Positions 1 to 9,568 of a stretch of 64,000 nucleotides of DNA are shown here, one piece after another. The position numbers and the translations under genes are program-made. The notes under the pieces are model-generated. The model saw nothing but the letters and a program-made list of their open reading frames with translations, was not told the DNA's origin and ran no database searches. The DNA is from Trichomonas tenax. Taxonomy: Eukaryota; Parabasalia; Trichomonadida; Trichomonadidae. The stretch covers positions 62,001-126,000 of the forward strand of contig JALKBU010000011.1 of the NCBI GenBank assembly GCA_023091735.1, read 5' to 3'. Within the stretch, counting starts at the first letter, position 1. Every line of letters begins with the position of its first letter.

Positions 1-1611
1 ACTGAAGATTCACAAAATGCTGCAATTACAAAAGGAATCTTTAAAAGAGGTTCAAACATTGATGATTGCGCAAACGCAAGATTTTTCATCATTAAAATCC
101 TTCCAAGAACAACACAAGAACAGATGTCGCGTGAATTATTGAGATTTAAAATCACAGATTTATTACTCGATTTTAACATATCAGTTCCTCAACACTTCTC
201 CGAGCCCTTCTTAATTCAACCAGCAGCACCTCAGGTTTTGCAAAGTTATATTCCAACTTTTTGTGAAAAGATGCTATTAGCAAATGGAGACAATGTTACA
301 TCACTTCTCGGTGATTTAGATAAAGATCAGCGAACTGGATTCCTCTGTGACTGCATTAGATGGAGTTTGAATTTAACAAATTTCCAAGATCCAAAAGAAC
401 GTGCTCAATTTGTATACAATGTGCTGCACACATCAGACAACAACTTAGAAATCGTCAATATTTTGCTATCTTTATCTCTCGAATATTTAACATTCAATCG
501 CGAAAACAAAGAAGACGAAATTATTTGCCTAACTCTAATTAATGTTATCCGCAATTATGAAAGAATTTCACAAACAACTTTCCTTGCTTTTATTGAAACT
601 ATTGCAATTGAGTTCCCAATCTTTGCACAAGGTATTGCAAAGGCTCAGTTACGAACAAATAAAAAGATGAGATTTAAGAGACTTGAATTACCACACGTTG
701 AAGCTGAAGTTCCCCAAATCGATCTTAAGAAAGAGTTAACAGTCATTCAGAACAAGCTCAAGTGGAACAGAGGTCATTCAGTTGATCTTTCACAACTAAT
801 TCCAATGCTTGAACCAACATTTGGAAAATTAAAATTCACTTTTCCATTAAATAACAGTGATGATCTAACACTCATCTTACAGTCTGATATTCGCATTGTA
901 GCAAACATGTGTATCGCATTTCCTGTGATCTTTCAATATTATATTTTTAATAATCCAACAAATACGCAAGAAATCACAGATATAGCAACACACATGCTAG
1001 AAGAGAAGTCACAAGCGCTTATTAACACATTTGTAATGACGATTCCTTTAGTTCCAGAAATAATCGATGTTATTTCAGGAATGTCAAGTATATTAGAGTC
1101 AAGGACAGATGTATCAGAGATTATTCGTGTTGCATGCCATCACTGCACCATCCACGAACTTGACAAGCTCATGAAAACTCCTTTCTTCACTGCTCCTGGT
1201 GAAGCCACGAATCAACTCTTTAAGGCATCGACAACATGGCACAGAATTGCTCAGACGGCTTTCTGGCACATTGTTTCGTACACTTTTGATGTCAATCATA
1301 GGTCCTCTATATTGTCTTCTGTCGTTGAAACATCAATTCATTTTTCCAATATAGGAAGAGTCAGATTTTCTAATATTCTTTCATCAACACCTCCATCTGT
1401 GGAGAATCTTAGAGCTGTTGGTATTCTCATTAACAAGAGTGACACATGGCAGCAAGAGTGTGTTAAAATATTGACATTATGGTCTAAAGTCGATATGAAG
1501 TTATTAACAAAGAACCTCCAAACTGAGAAAGAGTCAGCGACCTCTATCAAATCTATATTAAGACAAAGAAGAGGTTTATCTGATAATATGGTACTTCTCA
1601 TTGGTGCCTAA
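1..1611 (+). CDS. Helical-repeat protein, 5' partial (possibly Integrator subunit 3-like)
   Basis: The frame is open from base 1, so the ATG at 124 is probably internal and the visible part is 536 residues of a longer protein. It is almost entirely alpha-helical in character, with no signal peptide, membrane segment or catalytic motif. The last ~100 residues (WHRIAQTAFWHIVSYTF, then a helix ending KILTLWSKVDMKLLTKNLQ) recall the C-terminal helical region of Integrator subunit 3, where a similar 'ILRHWCMKHDELLAEHIKSLL' helix precedes the tail. That resemblance is from memory and weak; any HEAT-like scaffold is possible. The stop is TAA in an AT-rich 3' end with TAAA-type sequence shortly after. 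The next gene is on the same strand about 600 bases away. Confidence 0.75.
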   Translation, partial: TEDSQNAAITKGIFKRGSNIDDCANARFFIIKILPRTTQEQMSRELLRFKITDLLLDFNISVPQHFSEPFLIQPAAPQVLQSYIPTFCEKMLLANGDNVTSLLGDLDKDQRTGFLCDCIRWSLNLTNFQDPKERAQFVYNVLHTSDNNLEIVNILLSLSLEYLTFNRENKEDEIICLTLINVIRNYERISQTTFLAFIETIAIEFPIFAQGIAKAQLRTNKKMRFKRLELPHVEAEVPQIDLKKELTVIQNKLKWNRGHSVDLSQLIPMLEPTFGKLKFTFPLNNSDDLTLILQSDIRIVANMCIAFPVIFQYYIFNNPTNTQEITDIATHMLEEKSQALINTFVMTIPLVPEIIDVISGMSSILESRTDVSEIIRVACHHCTIHELDKLMKTPFFTAPGEATNQLFKASTTWHRIAQTAFWHIVSYTFDVNHRSSILSSVVETSIHFSNIGRVRFSNILSSTPPSVENLRAVGILINKSDTWQQECVKILTLWSKVDMKLLTKNLQTEKESATSIKSILRQRRGLSDNMVLLIGA

Positions 1612-2199
1612 TTATAATATATATTGTTTGAATAAATAGAGTAAATAATACTGCATAATATTAATACAAGTATTTGCAAAAATATAATTTTGATTTTGAA
1701 CACGAATTAAGCACAAAACATCATGGAAACGTCCATGCAATAGAAATGCAGCATAAAGCAATCATAGTTTTGATCGATTTTGCAAAAAAAAAAGATTTGC
1801 AGTGAAATATACACATGCAATTTTTGACACATGTTCCTTTATCGGATTATAATAAGATTTGCATTGGCAAACACAAAAGCACGCTATCGAATTTTCAATT
1901 TTTAAGTCAAAACAGAATTCATTGTCCATACTTCGATTATTCGATATAAATATGCATCCAAAAGCTAAATTTATACAATTTTCACTGATGTTACAAATTC
2001 AGTTTTTGAACAATTGCTGTTCTCATCCACAAAATGAAAGAAATAAAAGTGGTGGCTGTTTACAATTTTAAGAAGTCAAAAATTTGCACCATACAAAATT
2101 AAGGCGATTCAATGCCACTTTTATAAAAAAGTGACTTATAATAACAATAACATATTGATACTGAGGATGAAACAGTACAAGATTTTTTTAAAAAATTGA
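1612..2199. other. Intergenic, no gene seen
   Basis: AT-rich spacer. A 70-codon frame at 1859-2071 has no family resemblance and begins inside low-complexity sequence. No RNA gene or repeat recognised. Confidence 0.6.
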
Positions 2200-2220
2200 A
2201 TGCATAATCTTAATATTGAC

Positions 2221-2225
2221 TCACA
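2221..2225 (+). promoter_or_regulatory. Inr element (TCACA) of the Myb gene
   Basis: TCACA matches the trichomonad initiator TCAYW and lies 9 bases before the ATG at 2230. This spacing favours 2230 over the upstream in-frame ATG at 2200 as the translated start. Confidence 0.55.
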
Positions 2226-2229
2226 AAAT

Positions 2230-2943
2230 ATGAGTCAATTTTGTTCTATGTACCCTCCGTATTACTTCAACTATTTTCCAAAGGGAAATAGCCACAGAAG
2301 TCCAAGGTTCACTCCCGAGGAGGATAATATGATCAAAATGCTTGTTAAATATCGAAAAGACATCTCCTGGAAAGAAGTGGCTATTTATTTACCAGGAAGA
2401 ACAGCTTGCCAGTGCAGGGATCGATACAATCAGTACCTTTTTAAGGAAGTTTCGAACAAACCATGGACTCCAGAAGAGGATGCAATAATTGTCGAAAAAT
2501 ATAAGATATTTGGGCCTAAATGGGTGAAAATTTCGGAGTACTTACCTGAAAGAAGTGGAAACAGCATCAAAAACAGATGGAATAGCGCACTCACAAAGTA
2601 CCATGGAATTAAGTATGATAACAGCAAACAAGAGAGAAGATCGAAGAAGGAGAAGTTCGGCCTCAAGTTTGTTAAGAAGATCAGAGAGGAACAGGCTGAA
2701 CGCCAAGCAGAAAGTAACCAAACTCAAAAAGATACTGCGGAAGCATCTTCAAATGCAGAAAAGCAAGCAGAAGAGCTAAATGACAAAGTAGAACAGGAGA
2801 ACAAGTTCAAGTTCCCCTCAATAGAAGGTTTGCTAAAAGGCCAAAATGATGCACTCTTTGGGGAGCAAGTGTTCAATGAAAACATTGATCCATCAGTTAG
2901 AGATATAGATCTAGTTTCAGAAATTAGAAAATATGTTTTGTAA
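2230..2943 (+). CDS. Two-repeat Myb-like DNA-binding protein
   Basis: A 237-residue protein with two tandem Myb/SANT repeats, about residues 26-70 (FTPEEDNMIKMLV...SWKEVAIYLPGRTACQCRDRYNQYL) and 77-122 (PWTPEEDAIIVEKY...KWVKISEYLPERSGNSIKNRWNS). Each has the spaced aromatic residues and the PGR/PERS-x-RxRYN or KNRWN recognition helix. A basic Lys/Arg-rich and Gln/Glu-rich region follows (125-190), which is likely nuclear and disordered. Trichomonads have a large family of such short Myb proteins that act as sequence-specific transcription regulators, some binding Inr-proximal elements; the target here is unknown. An in-frame ATG at 2200 would add ten residues, but an Inr just before 2230 argues for the shorter form. 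Confidence 0.93.
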   Translation: MSQFCSMYPPYYFNYFPKGNSHRSPRFTPEEDNMIKMLVKYRKDISWKEVAIYLPGRTACQCRDRYNQYLFKEVSNKPWTPEEDAIIVEKYKIFGPKWVKISEYLPERSGNSIKNRWNSALTKYHGIKYDNSKQERRSKKEKFGLKFVKKIREEQAERQAESNQTQKDTAEASSNAEKQAEELNDKVEQENKFKFPSIEGLLKGQNDALFGEQVFNENIDPSVRDIDLVSEIRKYVL

Positions 2944-3031
2944 ATGATTATGTCTCTTGATTTTTATGTGCCGAGTTTTTTTGGAGAAGTTTTGAGGGTC
3001 TAAAAATATTAACAAGGGGCATTTTTTAAAA

Positions 3032-3589
3032 ATGATTCATAACTGGTTCAATATCAATGGTGGAATCGGAAGTGGAAAGACAACACTCTTAAAACAGCTT
3101 ATAGCACTCGCAAATAAGAAAAATGTTCCTGTTTTTGGATTTTATCAACCTTTATTGAAAGTTAAAGGTATAAGACACGGATATGATATTGTTGTGTTAG
3201 GAAATGGAAAAGAGCAGATATTTCCATTCGTTAGACCGCGCGAAACTGTCAGAGAAGACGGAATGATTTGGAAATTCGATGATAATGCGTTACTTAACAC
3301 AGAGAAGTTCTTTGATTCGTTGGAAATCCCAAATAAGAAGTCTGTAATCATTTTTGATGAATATGGACGCTTAGAATCAAGAGGAAAAGGACAATGGAAT
3401 AACTACAAGAAATTATTGTCTAAATTCACAGACAAAGCCGTCAAAACATCATCTGTTATCACATCGCGTGATCAAACAATAGACTTGCTCAGAGCTTCAA
3501 TGAAAAATATTGGTTTTAACAATGAAACGATGCAATTGAATCTTCCACAATCGAATATTGAAAAGTTTATGAATACCATATTAGAATGA
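3032..3589 (+). CDS. P-loop NTPase of the THEP1/NTPase_1 type
   Basis: A 185-residue soluble protein. Walker A is GGIGSGKT (residues 10-17) and Walker B is SVIIFDEYGRLE (D109, E110) followed by SRGKGQW. Between them, GFYQPLLKVKGIRHGYDIV matches the GFYTPEVREGGRRxGFDIV segment of THEP1-type nucleoside triphosphatases (PF03266, or the related DUF2478), and the DE-x-G-x-LExRGKGW pattern after Walker B is also typical of that group. Such enzymes hydrolyse NTPs in vitro; their cell role is poorly defined. The family is mainly bacterial and archaeal, so lateral acquisition is possible but unproven here. Length fits a single-domain member. No Inr was seen in the immediate leader. It lies about 90 bases downstream of the Myb gene on the same strand. 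Confidence 0.8.
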   Translation: MIHNWFNINGGIGSGKTTLLKQLIALANKKNVPVFGFYQPLLKVKGIRHGYDIVVLGNGKEQIFPFVRPRETVREDGMIWKFDDNALLNTEKFFDSLEIPNKKSVIIFDEYGRLESRGKGQWNNYKKLLSKFTDKAVKTSSVITSRDQTIDLLRASMKNIGFNNETMQLNLPQSNIEKFMNTILE

Positions 3590-3868
3590 AATAACTTAGA
3601 ATCAATTTTGTTATTAATAAATTTCCGAATTTCTTATCTTTATAATATCTCTTTTTAACTGTGCAAATTAGTTATATTGAAATTATAATTATTAATAAAA
3701 TGAATGATTTTCAATGAAATTGTTTTTTTGTTCAAATTATCGAAATTATTATGAGGAAAAAATACATTGTATAAATGTAAACTTTAATATAATCAAAGCT
3801 CATATATTGATTTAGTATTACGAATAGCGTCAAAACACTTAATCATTGAAAGATACAAACAAGATAGT

Positions 3869-5491
3869 TTATTTAGGACCACCAAGCCATCTCGTGACAG
3901 AGACAATGAAAACAAAGATAATGAGCCAAAGAAGCAATGCCTTGTTGTTAGTGAGCTCCTCGTAGCCAGTGAATTCGAAGAACTCTTCTTGTGTTAAAAG
4001 GATGTAGTCTTCATTGACTTGATTCGCCGTCTCATCGACAGGATTTGTGATTGTAATAACACTCATTGCCTTCTTCTTGACATCAACAATATCATTAGGC
4101 TCGTTTTGTTCTGGGATAGTAATCTTTGGAACGCATTTTGGAACTCGCTTCAGTGTTCTCACGCGACTTCCAGACTTTAAAGTTTTCTCGGCATTTTCGC
4201 TGGCAAGAAGCTGATATGTTGAAACACTGAGTGAGTGCGCTGAAAACTTCAAGAAGTTATTTCCAGCACTCGATTCATCAGAATTGTCTATTTTGTGGAT
4301 TGGAGCAACTGCTGCAAGAGCATCTTCATTGTAAGGAAGCGTTCCACGTCTCAAATTTTCGCGGATATCCTCCGAATCTTCATTAGATTTCGGTAACTGG
4401 AAGTCTTTGAAGGAGTCATGGATGATTTCGTCGATGACTGCCTTGATGACCTTCGGTCTTGATGTCTTGATCGCCCACTTTGTATGAGTGACAAATTCGA
4501 TTGTAAGATTTTCGCCATCGAAACTTGTACCAACGATTTCTGGCGTCTTTCCTAACTCTGCGATGTTCGTGGACAGATCTTTGGCGACCCAGATTTTATC
4601 CGGAGTGATGTATAAGTATCTTCTCGCTGAGAATAAAGATCCAACAACTTTAAACTTGACTTTTTCCATGAAAGCACATTGGCATCCATCGTTAACAAGT
4701 GTATTGAAGTAGTACTGAAGTGCAGATTTGGCGTCTAACTTTGCACAGTGCCTGATATGAAAAACTGTTCTTTCAATGAGTTCAGATTCCGATGAAAGTT
4801 TGACGGCAGGCGAAACACAACGACTAATGTTCTGGCGAACATAGCTTTCGGTAATAGAAGGAATCTTTTCGGATAAAAACTGATAAGCAGCCAATTGTCC
4901 CCAAACATCAACTGGATAAGCCGAAATTGACAACTTGTGGGCAAACCTGCAGTTTTCGATGTAATTTGAAATCACCGAATCATCAAAATCCCAGATATCT
5001 AAAATCGGTATTTTTTTAATCAAGAAAATTGTGTCATGGAACCATCCTTGGACGCAGAGTGGAAGAGAGTAAGCGCACATTTTGTACGATAAATTATCTC
5101 GGCCTTCTTTTTGGTATTGAAAACCTAAATTGTAATTAAGGGGCATTTCGTTAATTACATCGTATATAACATTGAAAACAGGCTTGAGAACATCGACCTG
5201 TTTCTGAACGTAAGAATCGACAGTTTTGAAAACACATAAAACGAATCTCGGCATCGCTTTGAGATTTATTTCACCTTTTGATGACAATGAAGCAACTGTT
5301 TTTGAATCCTCTAATATTTCGAAATTTCCGTCAGCTTGTTCTTCGATCATCAGTAAATCGCCATAATGAAAGACGTCAATCTTCGTTTTGAGACTTTCCT
5401 TTAATTTGCCAATAGTCGACTTATCTTGTATGTTCATACTGGCGATGAGGATTTTGGAATTCTGCATAAAGCTTATATTAATTGCTTTCAT
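3869..5491 (-). CDS. FERM-like (talin-type) protein with a C-terminal tail anchor
   Basis: 540 residues. The first ~90 resemble a ubiquitin-like F1 lobe. Residues ~95-260 resemble the helical F2 lobe: CVQGWFHDTIFLIKKIP, then DVWGQLAAYQFLSEKIP, the position of the conserved 'DPVQLNLLYVQARDDIL' helix of FERM domains. Residues ~270-370 look like a PH/PTB-type F3 lobe (FKVVGSLFSARRYLYITPDKIW...KWAIKTSRPKVIKAVIDEII). A Ser/Thr- and charge-rich linker follows. The chain ends in a hydrophobic stretch (ALLLWLIIFVFIVSVT, ~518-533) with only RWLGGPK after it, the layout of a tail-anchored protein facing the cytosol. FERM domains link membranes to actin. The combination with a tail anchor is unusual and unassigned. 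It is transcribed divergently from the GAP gene, with a 214-base shared upstream region. Confidence 0.7.
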   Translation of the reverse strand: MKAINISFMQNSKILIASMNIQDKSTIGKLKESLKTKIDVFHYGDLLMIEEQADGNFEILEDSKTVASLSSKGEINLKAMPRFVLCVFKTVDSYVQKQVDVLKPVFNVIYDVINEMPLNYNLGFQYQKEGRDNLSYKMCAYSLPLCVQGWFHDTIFLIKKIPILDIWDFDDSVISNYIENCRFAHKLSISAYPVDVWGQLAAYQFLSEKIPSITESYVRQNISRCVSPAVKLSSESELIERTVFHIRHCAKLDAKSALQYYFNTLVNDGCQCAFMEKVKFKVVGSLFSARRYLYITPDKIWVAKDLSTNIAELGKTPEIVGTSFDGENLTIEFVTHTKWAIKTSRPKVIKAVIDEIIHDSFKDFQLPKSNEDSEDIRENLRRGTLPYNEDALAAVAPIHKIDNSDESSAGNNFLKFSAHSLSVSTYQLLASENAEKTLKSGSRVRTLKRVPKCVPKITIPEQNEPNDIVDVKKKAMSVITITNPVDETANQVNEDYILLTQEEFFEFTGYEELTNNKALLLWLIIFVFIVSVTRWLGGPK

Positions 5492-5546
5492 TTTTCAAAT
5501 TGGCAAAAATAAAATATGTTTTTATCATATCAAATCCAAATTAATT

Positions 5547-5629
5547 TATCACGTAATGAAGATTTACATGACAATATTCAACTATAGTTGTTATTTTTTG
5601 ACAATTCTAAGATTTTTGCCACGTAAATC
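5547..5629. promoter_or_regulatory. Cluster of three NCAYGTAA motifs between divergent genes
   Basis: Between the two start codons (5491 minus, 5706 plus) lie TATCACGTAA (5547-5556), TTTACATGACA (5563-5573, reverse orientation) and TTTTTGCCACGTAAATC (5613-5629). The same word recurs upstream of other genes in this window, so this is a probable bidirectional promoter element. Function is inferred from position and recurrence only. Confidence 0.5.
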
Positions 5630-5705
5630 TTTAAATTTGAATATATTTTATCAGGAAACGACAATCGATTTGACAAATAACTTTGTCAGATCGTCAAAAT
5701 TTCAT

Positions 5706-8700
5706 ATGAATTCTAGGGAAGCTATAGATGCATCGAATGTTCGTGTTTTGAACGAAAGCATCACTAGCTTCCATAGCTACATATTGAAATACATTGGTCA
5801 ACTCGACACACAAGCAAATAAAGAACACATTTTGAAATCTATAGACTATTTCAGAGATGCAATAACAAAATTTCCGAACCTGATTGGTAACCTCGGAGAC
5901 CAGATTCTTATTTGCTTCTATATGTTGATTGTTCCAACTATGGATATCGAAATCAGAGAAAATGCGTGGAAAGTTATATTAGAAATCCTCAAAATATGCA
6001 TTTTTTATTCATTCAAACTACTGTCTTGGCCACAAGTTTTTCAGATATGTTTCCTTTTGCCTGGAGACAAAGTTAAATTCGAATATCCAGTGATTAAAGT
6101 CGATCAGTGCATTCTAATGACAGCAGAAGACCTTCAACGCGAAATTCTACAACTTATACAACTTATAGATCCAAAATCACCAAGTAAATATATAAGAGTT
6201 TGGTGGACGTTTCTCGTGCAGCACGTTATACCAAACATCTTCAAATACCTCGCATCCAAGAATAGGATAATTCGACGCGTTTCTACAGAATTTTTGAGAT
6301 TGATTTCAAATACTGTTTCTTTAACAAACGATTTGTGGCCTTTTATTTGCAATACTCCAGATACAGATCCAATGGATTGCATGAAAAACTTAATACAGCA
6401 CTCATTTGATGCTTTCGATGATATCGAACAATTTAATGAAGCGCAAGTGTTCCATAAATTCGTTACGTCGACATTTCCAATCATTATTAAATGCAGAAAA
6501 TCGTTTGAACAGATCGCAGAAGACTTAGAACAGGCAACCGATAAACTTGCTCTCGAAATCGGAATGTTATTGCGATGTAAAGTACCTCTAAACGAATTAC
6601 TCTCATGGTTCGATTGTAATTTCGATCCAGAACTAGACAGATTCCTTCAAGTTTTGTTAAATTCGAAATCAAATATTCAACAATTATTTCACGTTATTCT
6701 ATTCTATATTTATGGTGCCATCATACAGTATATGTACAAGCTCGAAGTTTTGTATGATAATCATGCACCACTTCCACAAATTTTAGCTCCATTATTCGAA
6801 CTGATGATGTCTTTTCGTTGTCTCTTCGATTTTGGTATAAAGCAGCCTGCTTTAAGGCAGTCATGTGAACCTTTACCACAGATGTTAATGACACTGCGAT
6901 TCAAGACAAAAACACCACTCGCATTATCAATCTTCGCTATGTCAATCTTTGATTCACAAAAAATCGATATTCAGGGCATCACTCGCAATTTCCAGTCAAT
7001 GACTAATCCAGGAACAGGGCATCGTACTATATTAGACACATTATCACATTTCTTGCAGTTCTTTTCTGTGCAATTCGCTTTAGTTTTGGGAAAGTTCTTT
7101 GGTTCTGTTCATCCAAGTTTCTTCAGTCCTATTCAACTCAATGCTTTAGCATTTGAAAGAGAAAACGTCAAGATATTCAAGAACAATATATTAGAGCACC
7201 AGATGATGCTTTTCTATAATCTTCCACCAGATGGATGGGATGAAAAGCTTGCTATGACTTTCTTAACCGATTTTTTGACCATTGCTGATAATTACACTGG
7301 TTTTGAAGCTAGTTGCAAAGTTATTACGGCTTTGAATATGGTTAGTGGACCTGCACAGATGCTTCCTGTCCATAGAGCCATCGCTTCAAGATTACTTGAT
7401 CTTCAAGATCAAATAAGTCCAGAGAAAATTGATTCCGTTTTTGCTGTTGTCAAAAGTGTTTACTGTTTACCAGATCTGATGAGAATCACCGATTCCAAGA
7501 CAGATCTGAAGTTCGTCAAATTGTTGTTGAGATTTATTACATTATCATCAGATAGAGTTTTCCATGATGTCTCTAGATTTTCTATTGATGAAATTTTATT
7601 AGGTCATCCATTCTTTTTCTTGTTAATTCCAGCATTAGTTGTCACAATTCTAAGTCCTTCTAAATCATATCCAACAGTTCTTGAAGAAGCTAGACATAGC
7701 TATCCAGAGACTTTCACGAGATATTTAAGTTTGATCACAACAGTTATTTTATTACCTCCGCCAAAGATGGATTTTATTAAGTTTTACAAGAATGTTGTTT
7801 CAGATGATTTCATGGCAAGAGTTGATTCATTTTACGGCAAAGGAAATGTTGCATCAATTTGCTTGAATAATGTTAAAGATATAATATTGAAAGGCGATAT
7901 TTGCGAACCATTCATTGCTGATTACATGTTCTGCGTTTTAATCAAGCAAATCCTCATTGATCACGAAGTAAGTGATACTTTAATTGCCATCATATGCAGC
8001 TTCATTGCCATGAATGATCCATCTCCATTAATTGCTCATCTCTTCTGTATCATTCCCTTCCTCAAAGACCATGCATCAAAAAGACCAACAGTTATTGGTG
8101 ATTTGATCACACAACTAAAATTGTTCTTCACGCATGCATCAATTAATCCAGAAGTCTACGCGCATGCTTTGCAAGCTATATCAGACTACATTATTAACTC
8201 TGGCAGTAAGAGTGAAAGAGACGAGTTTATCGAAAAGTACTACAATGAGAAAGAAGATCCAATTGTTGATATGATAACAACTAATGAATCAAGATACTTA
8301 ATTAAAAGAATCGGAAAAGATCGAGCCATTTCTTTACAGCTTCCAGATAACTACTTATACAATCAAGTCTCCAAGGATGAATATATGTCCTTTGGTCAAC
8401 GCGTTGAGGGAAAATTCGATGTTTACACAAGAAGCAGACTTCATGGAGATTCGCATTTCATCATGCAAACCGAAACAGATTCGACATCATTATTAGAAGA
8501 ATTAGTTATGTGTGCACATGCAAACTCAGCATTAGGTCAAGCGCCGAAAGTTTACATTCCTGAGAATGTTGTTTATGTATCTGTTTTCTTCAGATCTAAA
8601 AATACTGTGAATAGCTTCACAGAAACCAGTGATGCATTCAGAAGTTTTCTAAAAGCTTTAGGAAAGCCAATGAGTGATACAGAAGTAAGATGGACAACAT

Positions 8701-9038
8701 CGAGACTCGATGCACACTTCCAAATTGCTTCGTTGATGGAAGATACCAAAGAAATATATTCCAACAAAATTGCGATCGCATGGAATGAAACAACAGTTCA
8801 ATTGCTCAAGAGTGACTTAAAGATGAATGATTTGACTGTTTTAATTAGAGTTAAACCATTAAGAAATGGCTTATGTGCCGTTAGCACTGTTCCAAATGAT
8901 GTTGTTGGACCTATTGGAACAGAATTACTTGTTCCTTGCAGCATTCTCACGCCACTCGTTCAGTGGACTGTTTTTATTATTGCAGGAATGCTGAGAACCA
9001 AGTTTGATAAGAATATCACTATCAAACCAAAGCATTAG
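5706..9038 (+). CDS. Rap/Ral GTPase-activating protein-like (RalGAP/tuberin type)
   Basis: 1110 residues from the ATG at 5706. The frame stays open further upstream, but that part lacks an ATG in coding context, overlaps the divergent gene and reads as AT-rich junk. TCATATG at the start supplies an Inr two bases before the ATG. Most of the protein is helical repeat. The last ~220 residues look like a Rap-GAP domain: RTVEVRW-like strand (EVRWTTSRLDAHFQIASLM), YSNKIAIAWNE with N1020 at the catalytic asparagine-thumb position (GNDxVxIxF in Rap1GAP), then VLIRVKPLRNGLCAVST and a long C-terminal helix (SILTPLVQWTVFIIAGMLR). This layout matches RalGAP and tuberin catalytic subunits, which switch off Rap/Ral/Rheb-type GTPases. 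The exact partner cannot be told. Confidence 0.75.
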   Translation: MNSREAIDASNVRVLNESITSFHSYILKYIGQLDTQANKEHILKSIDYFRDAITKFPNLIGNLGDQILICFYMLIVPTMDIEIRENAWKVILEILKICIFYSFKLLSWPQVFQICFLLPGDKVKFEYPVIKVDQCILMTAEDLQREILQLIQLIDPKSPSKYIRVWWTFLVQHVIPNIFKYLASKNRIIRRVSTEFLRLISNTVSLTNDLWPFICNTPDTDPMDCMKNLIQHSFDAFDDIEQFNEAQVFHKFVTSTFPIIIKCRKSFEQIAEDLEQATDKLALEIGMLLRCKVPLNELLSWFDCNFDPELDRFLQVLLNSKSNIQQLFHVILFYIYGAIIQYMYKLEVLYDNHAPLPQILAPLFELMMSFRCLFDFGIKQPALRQSCEPLPQMLMTLRFKTKTPLALSIFAMSIFDSQKIDIQGITRNFQSMTNPGTGHRTILDTLSHFLQFFSVQFALVLGKFFGSVHPSFFSPIQLNALAFERENVKIFKNNILEHQMMLFYNLPPDGWDEKLAMTFLTDFLTIADNYTGFEASCKVITALNMVSGPAQMLPVHRAIASRLLDLQDQISPEKIDSVFAVVKSVYCLPDLMRITDSKTDLKFVKLLLRFITLSSDRVFHDVSRFSIDEILLGHPFFFLLIPALVVTILSPSKSYPTVLEEARHSYPETFTRYLSLITTVILLPPPKMDFIKFYKNVVSDDFMARVDSFYGKGNVASICLNNVKDIILKGDICEPFIADYMFCVLIKQILIDHEVSDTLIAIICSFIAMNDPSPLIAHLFCIIPFLKDHASKRPTVIGDLITQLKLFFTHASINPEVYAHALQAISDYIINSGSKSERDEFIEKYYNEKEDPIVDMITTNESRYLIKRIGKDRAISLQLPDNYLYNQVSKDEYMSFGQRVEGKFDVYTRSRLHGDSHFIMQTETDSTSLLEELVMCAHANSALGQAPKVYIPENVVYVSVFFRSKNTVNSFTETSDAFRSFLKALGKPMSDTEVRWTTSRLDAHFQIASLMEDTKEIYSNKIAIAWNETTVQLLKSDLKMNDLTVLIRVKPLRNGLCAVSTVPNDVVGPIGTELLVPCSILTPLVQWTVFIIAGMLRTKFDKNITIKPKH

Positions 9039-9568
9039 TTTTGTTTTTTTATATATAAATGTTTGTTATTTTATGCAAATTACACTATTTTTCATGATTC
9101 AATCTTTATTTTTTTTCATGAATATTATTGTGGAAACACCTTCGATTATTAATTTAAATCAATGCAATATATTTATGCATCTATGTAGCATCAATTGCCT
9201 TTAACAATTTAAGGAATTATTAGCTATTGATGCAGATAAATGAATGAAAACTACTTCGAACAATAAGGTTAATAATTAAATCGATAATCGATAACTATCT
9301 GATTTTCATTAACCACATCATATGCACTCATTAAGAACAATGAAAATTCTCACAAACATTTTGACAAATTCGCGAAAACTATTTATAGCTTTATTGTGAT
9401 TTTTTAACCAATTGAGCAATTATAAATCAATTTAAATTAATAGAATATATACGCATACTAATATATTATAGATTAATGTTGCTTTAAATTCTTTGTAATC
9501 ATTATGTAAAGAGTTATGATGCAATTTTGATGCACGAGGAAAAGTTACCGTTTAATAATTTATAAAAA
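9039..9568. other. Intergenic, no gene seen
   Basis: 530 bases of AT-rich spacer between two same-strand genes. A 66-codon frame (9004-9204) overlaps the end of the GAP gene and is low-complexity. No RNA gene or clear repeat. Confidence 0.6.

Noticed and set aside
3032..3589. P-loop ATPase as a Maverick/Polinton packaging ATPase
   Set aside because: The segments around Walker A and B match THEP1-type NTPases instead, and no other Maverick gene is adjacent.
5388..5705. Upstream extension of the Rap/Ral-GAP frame
   Set aside because: It begins at a TTG, overlaps the start of the divergent FERM-like gene and encodes AT-rich hydrophobic sequence. The Inr and ATG at 5706 give a better start.
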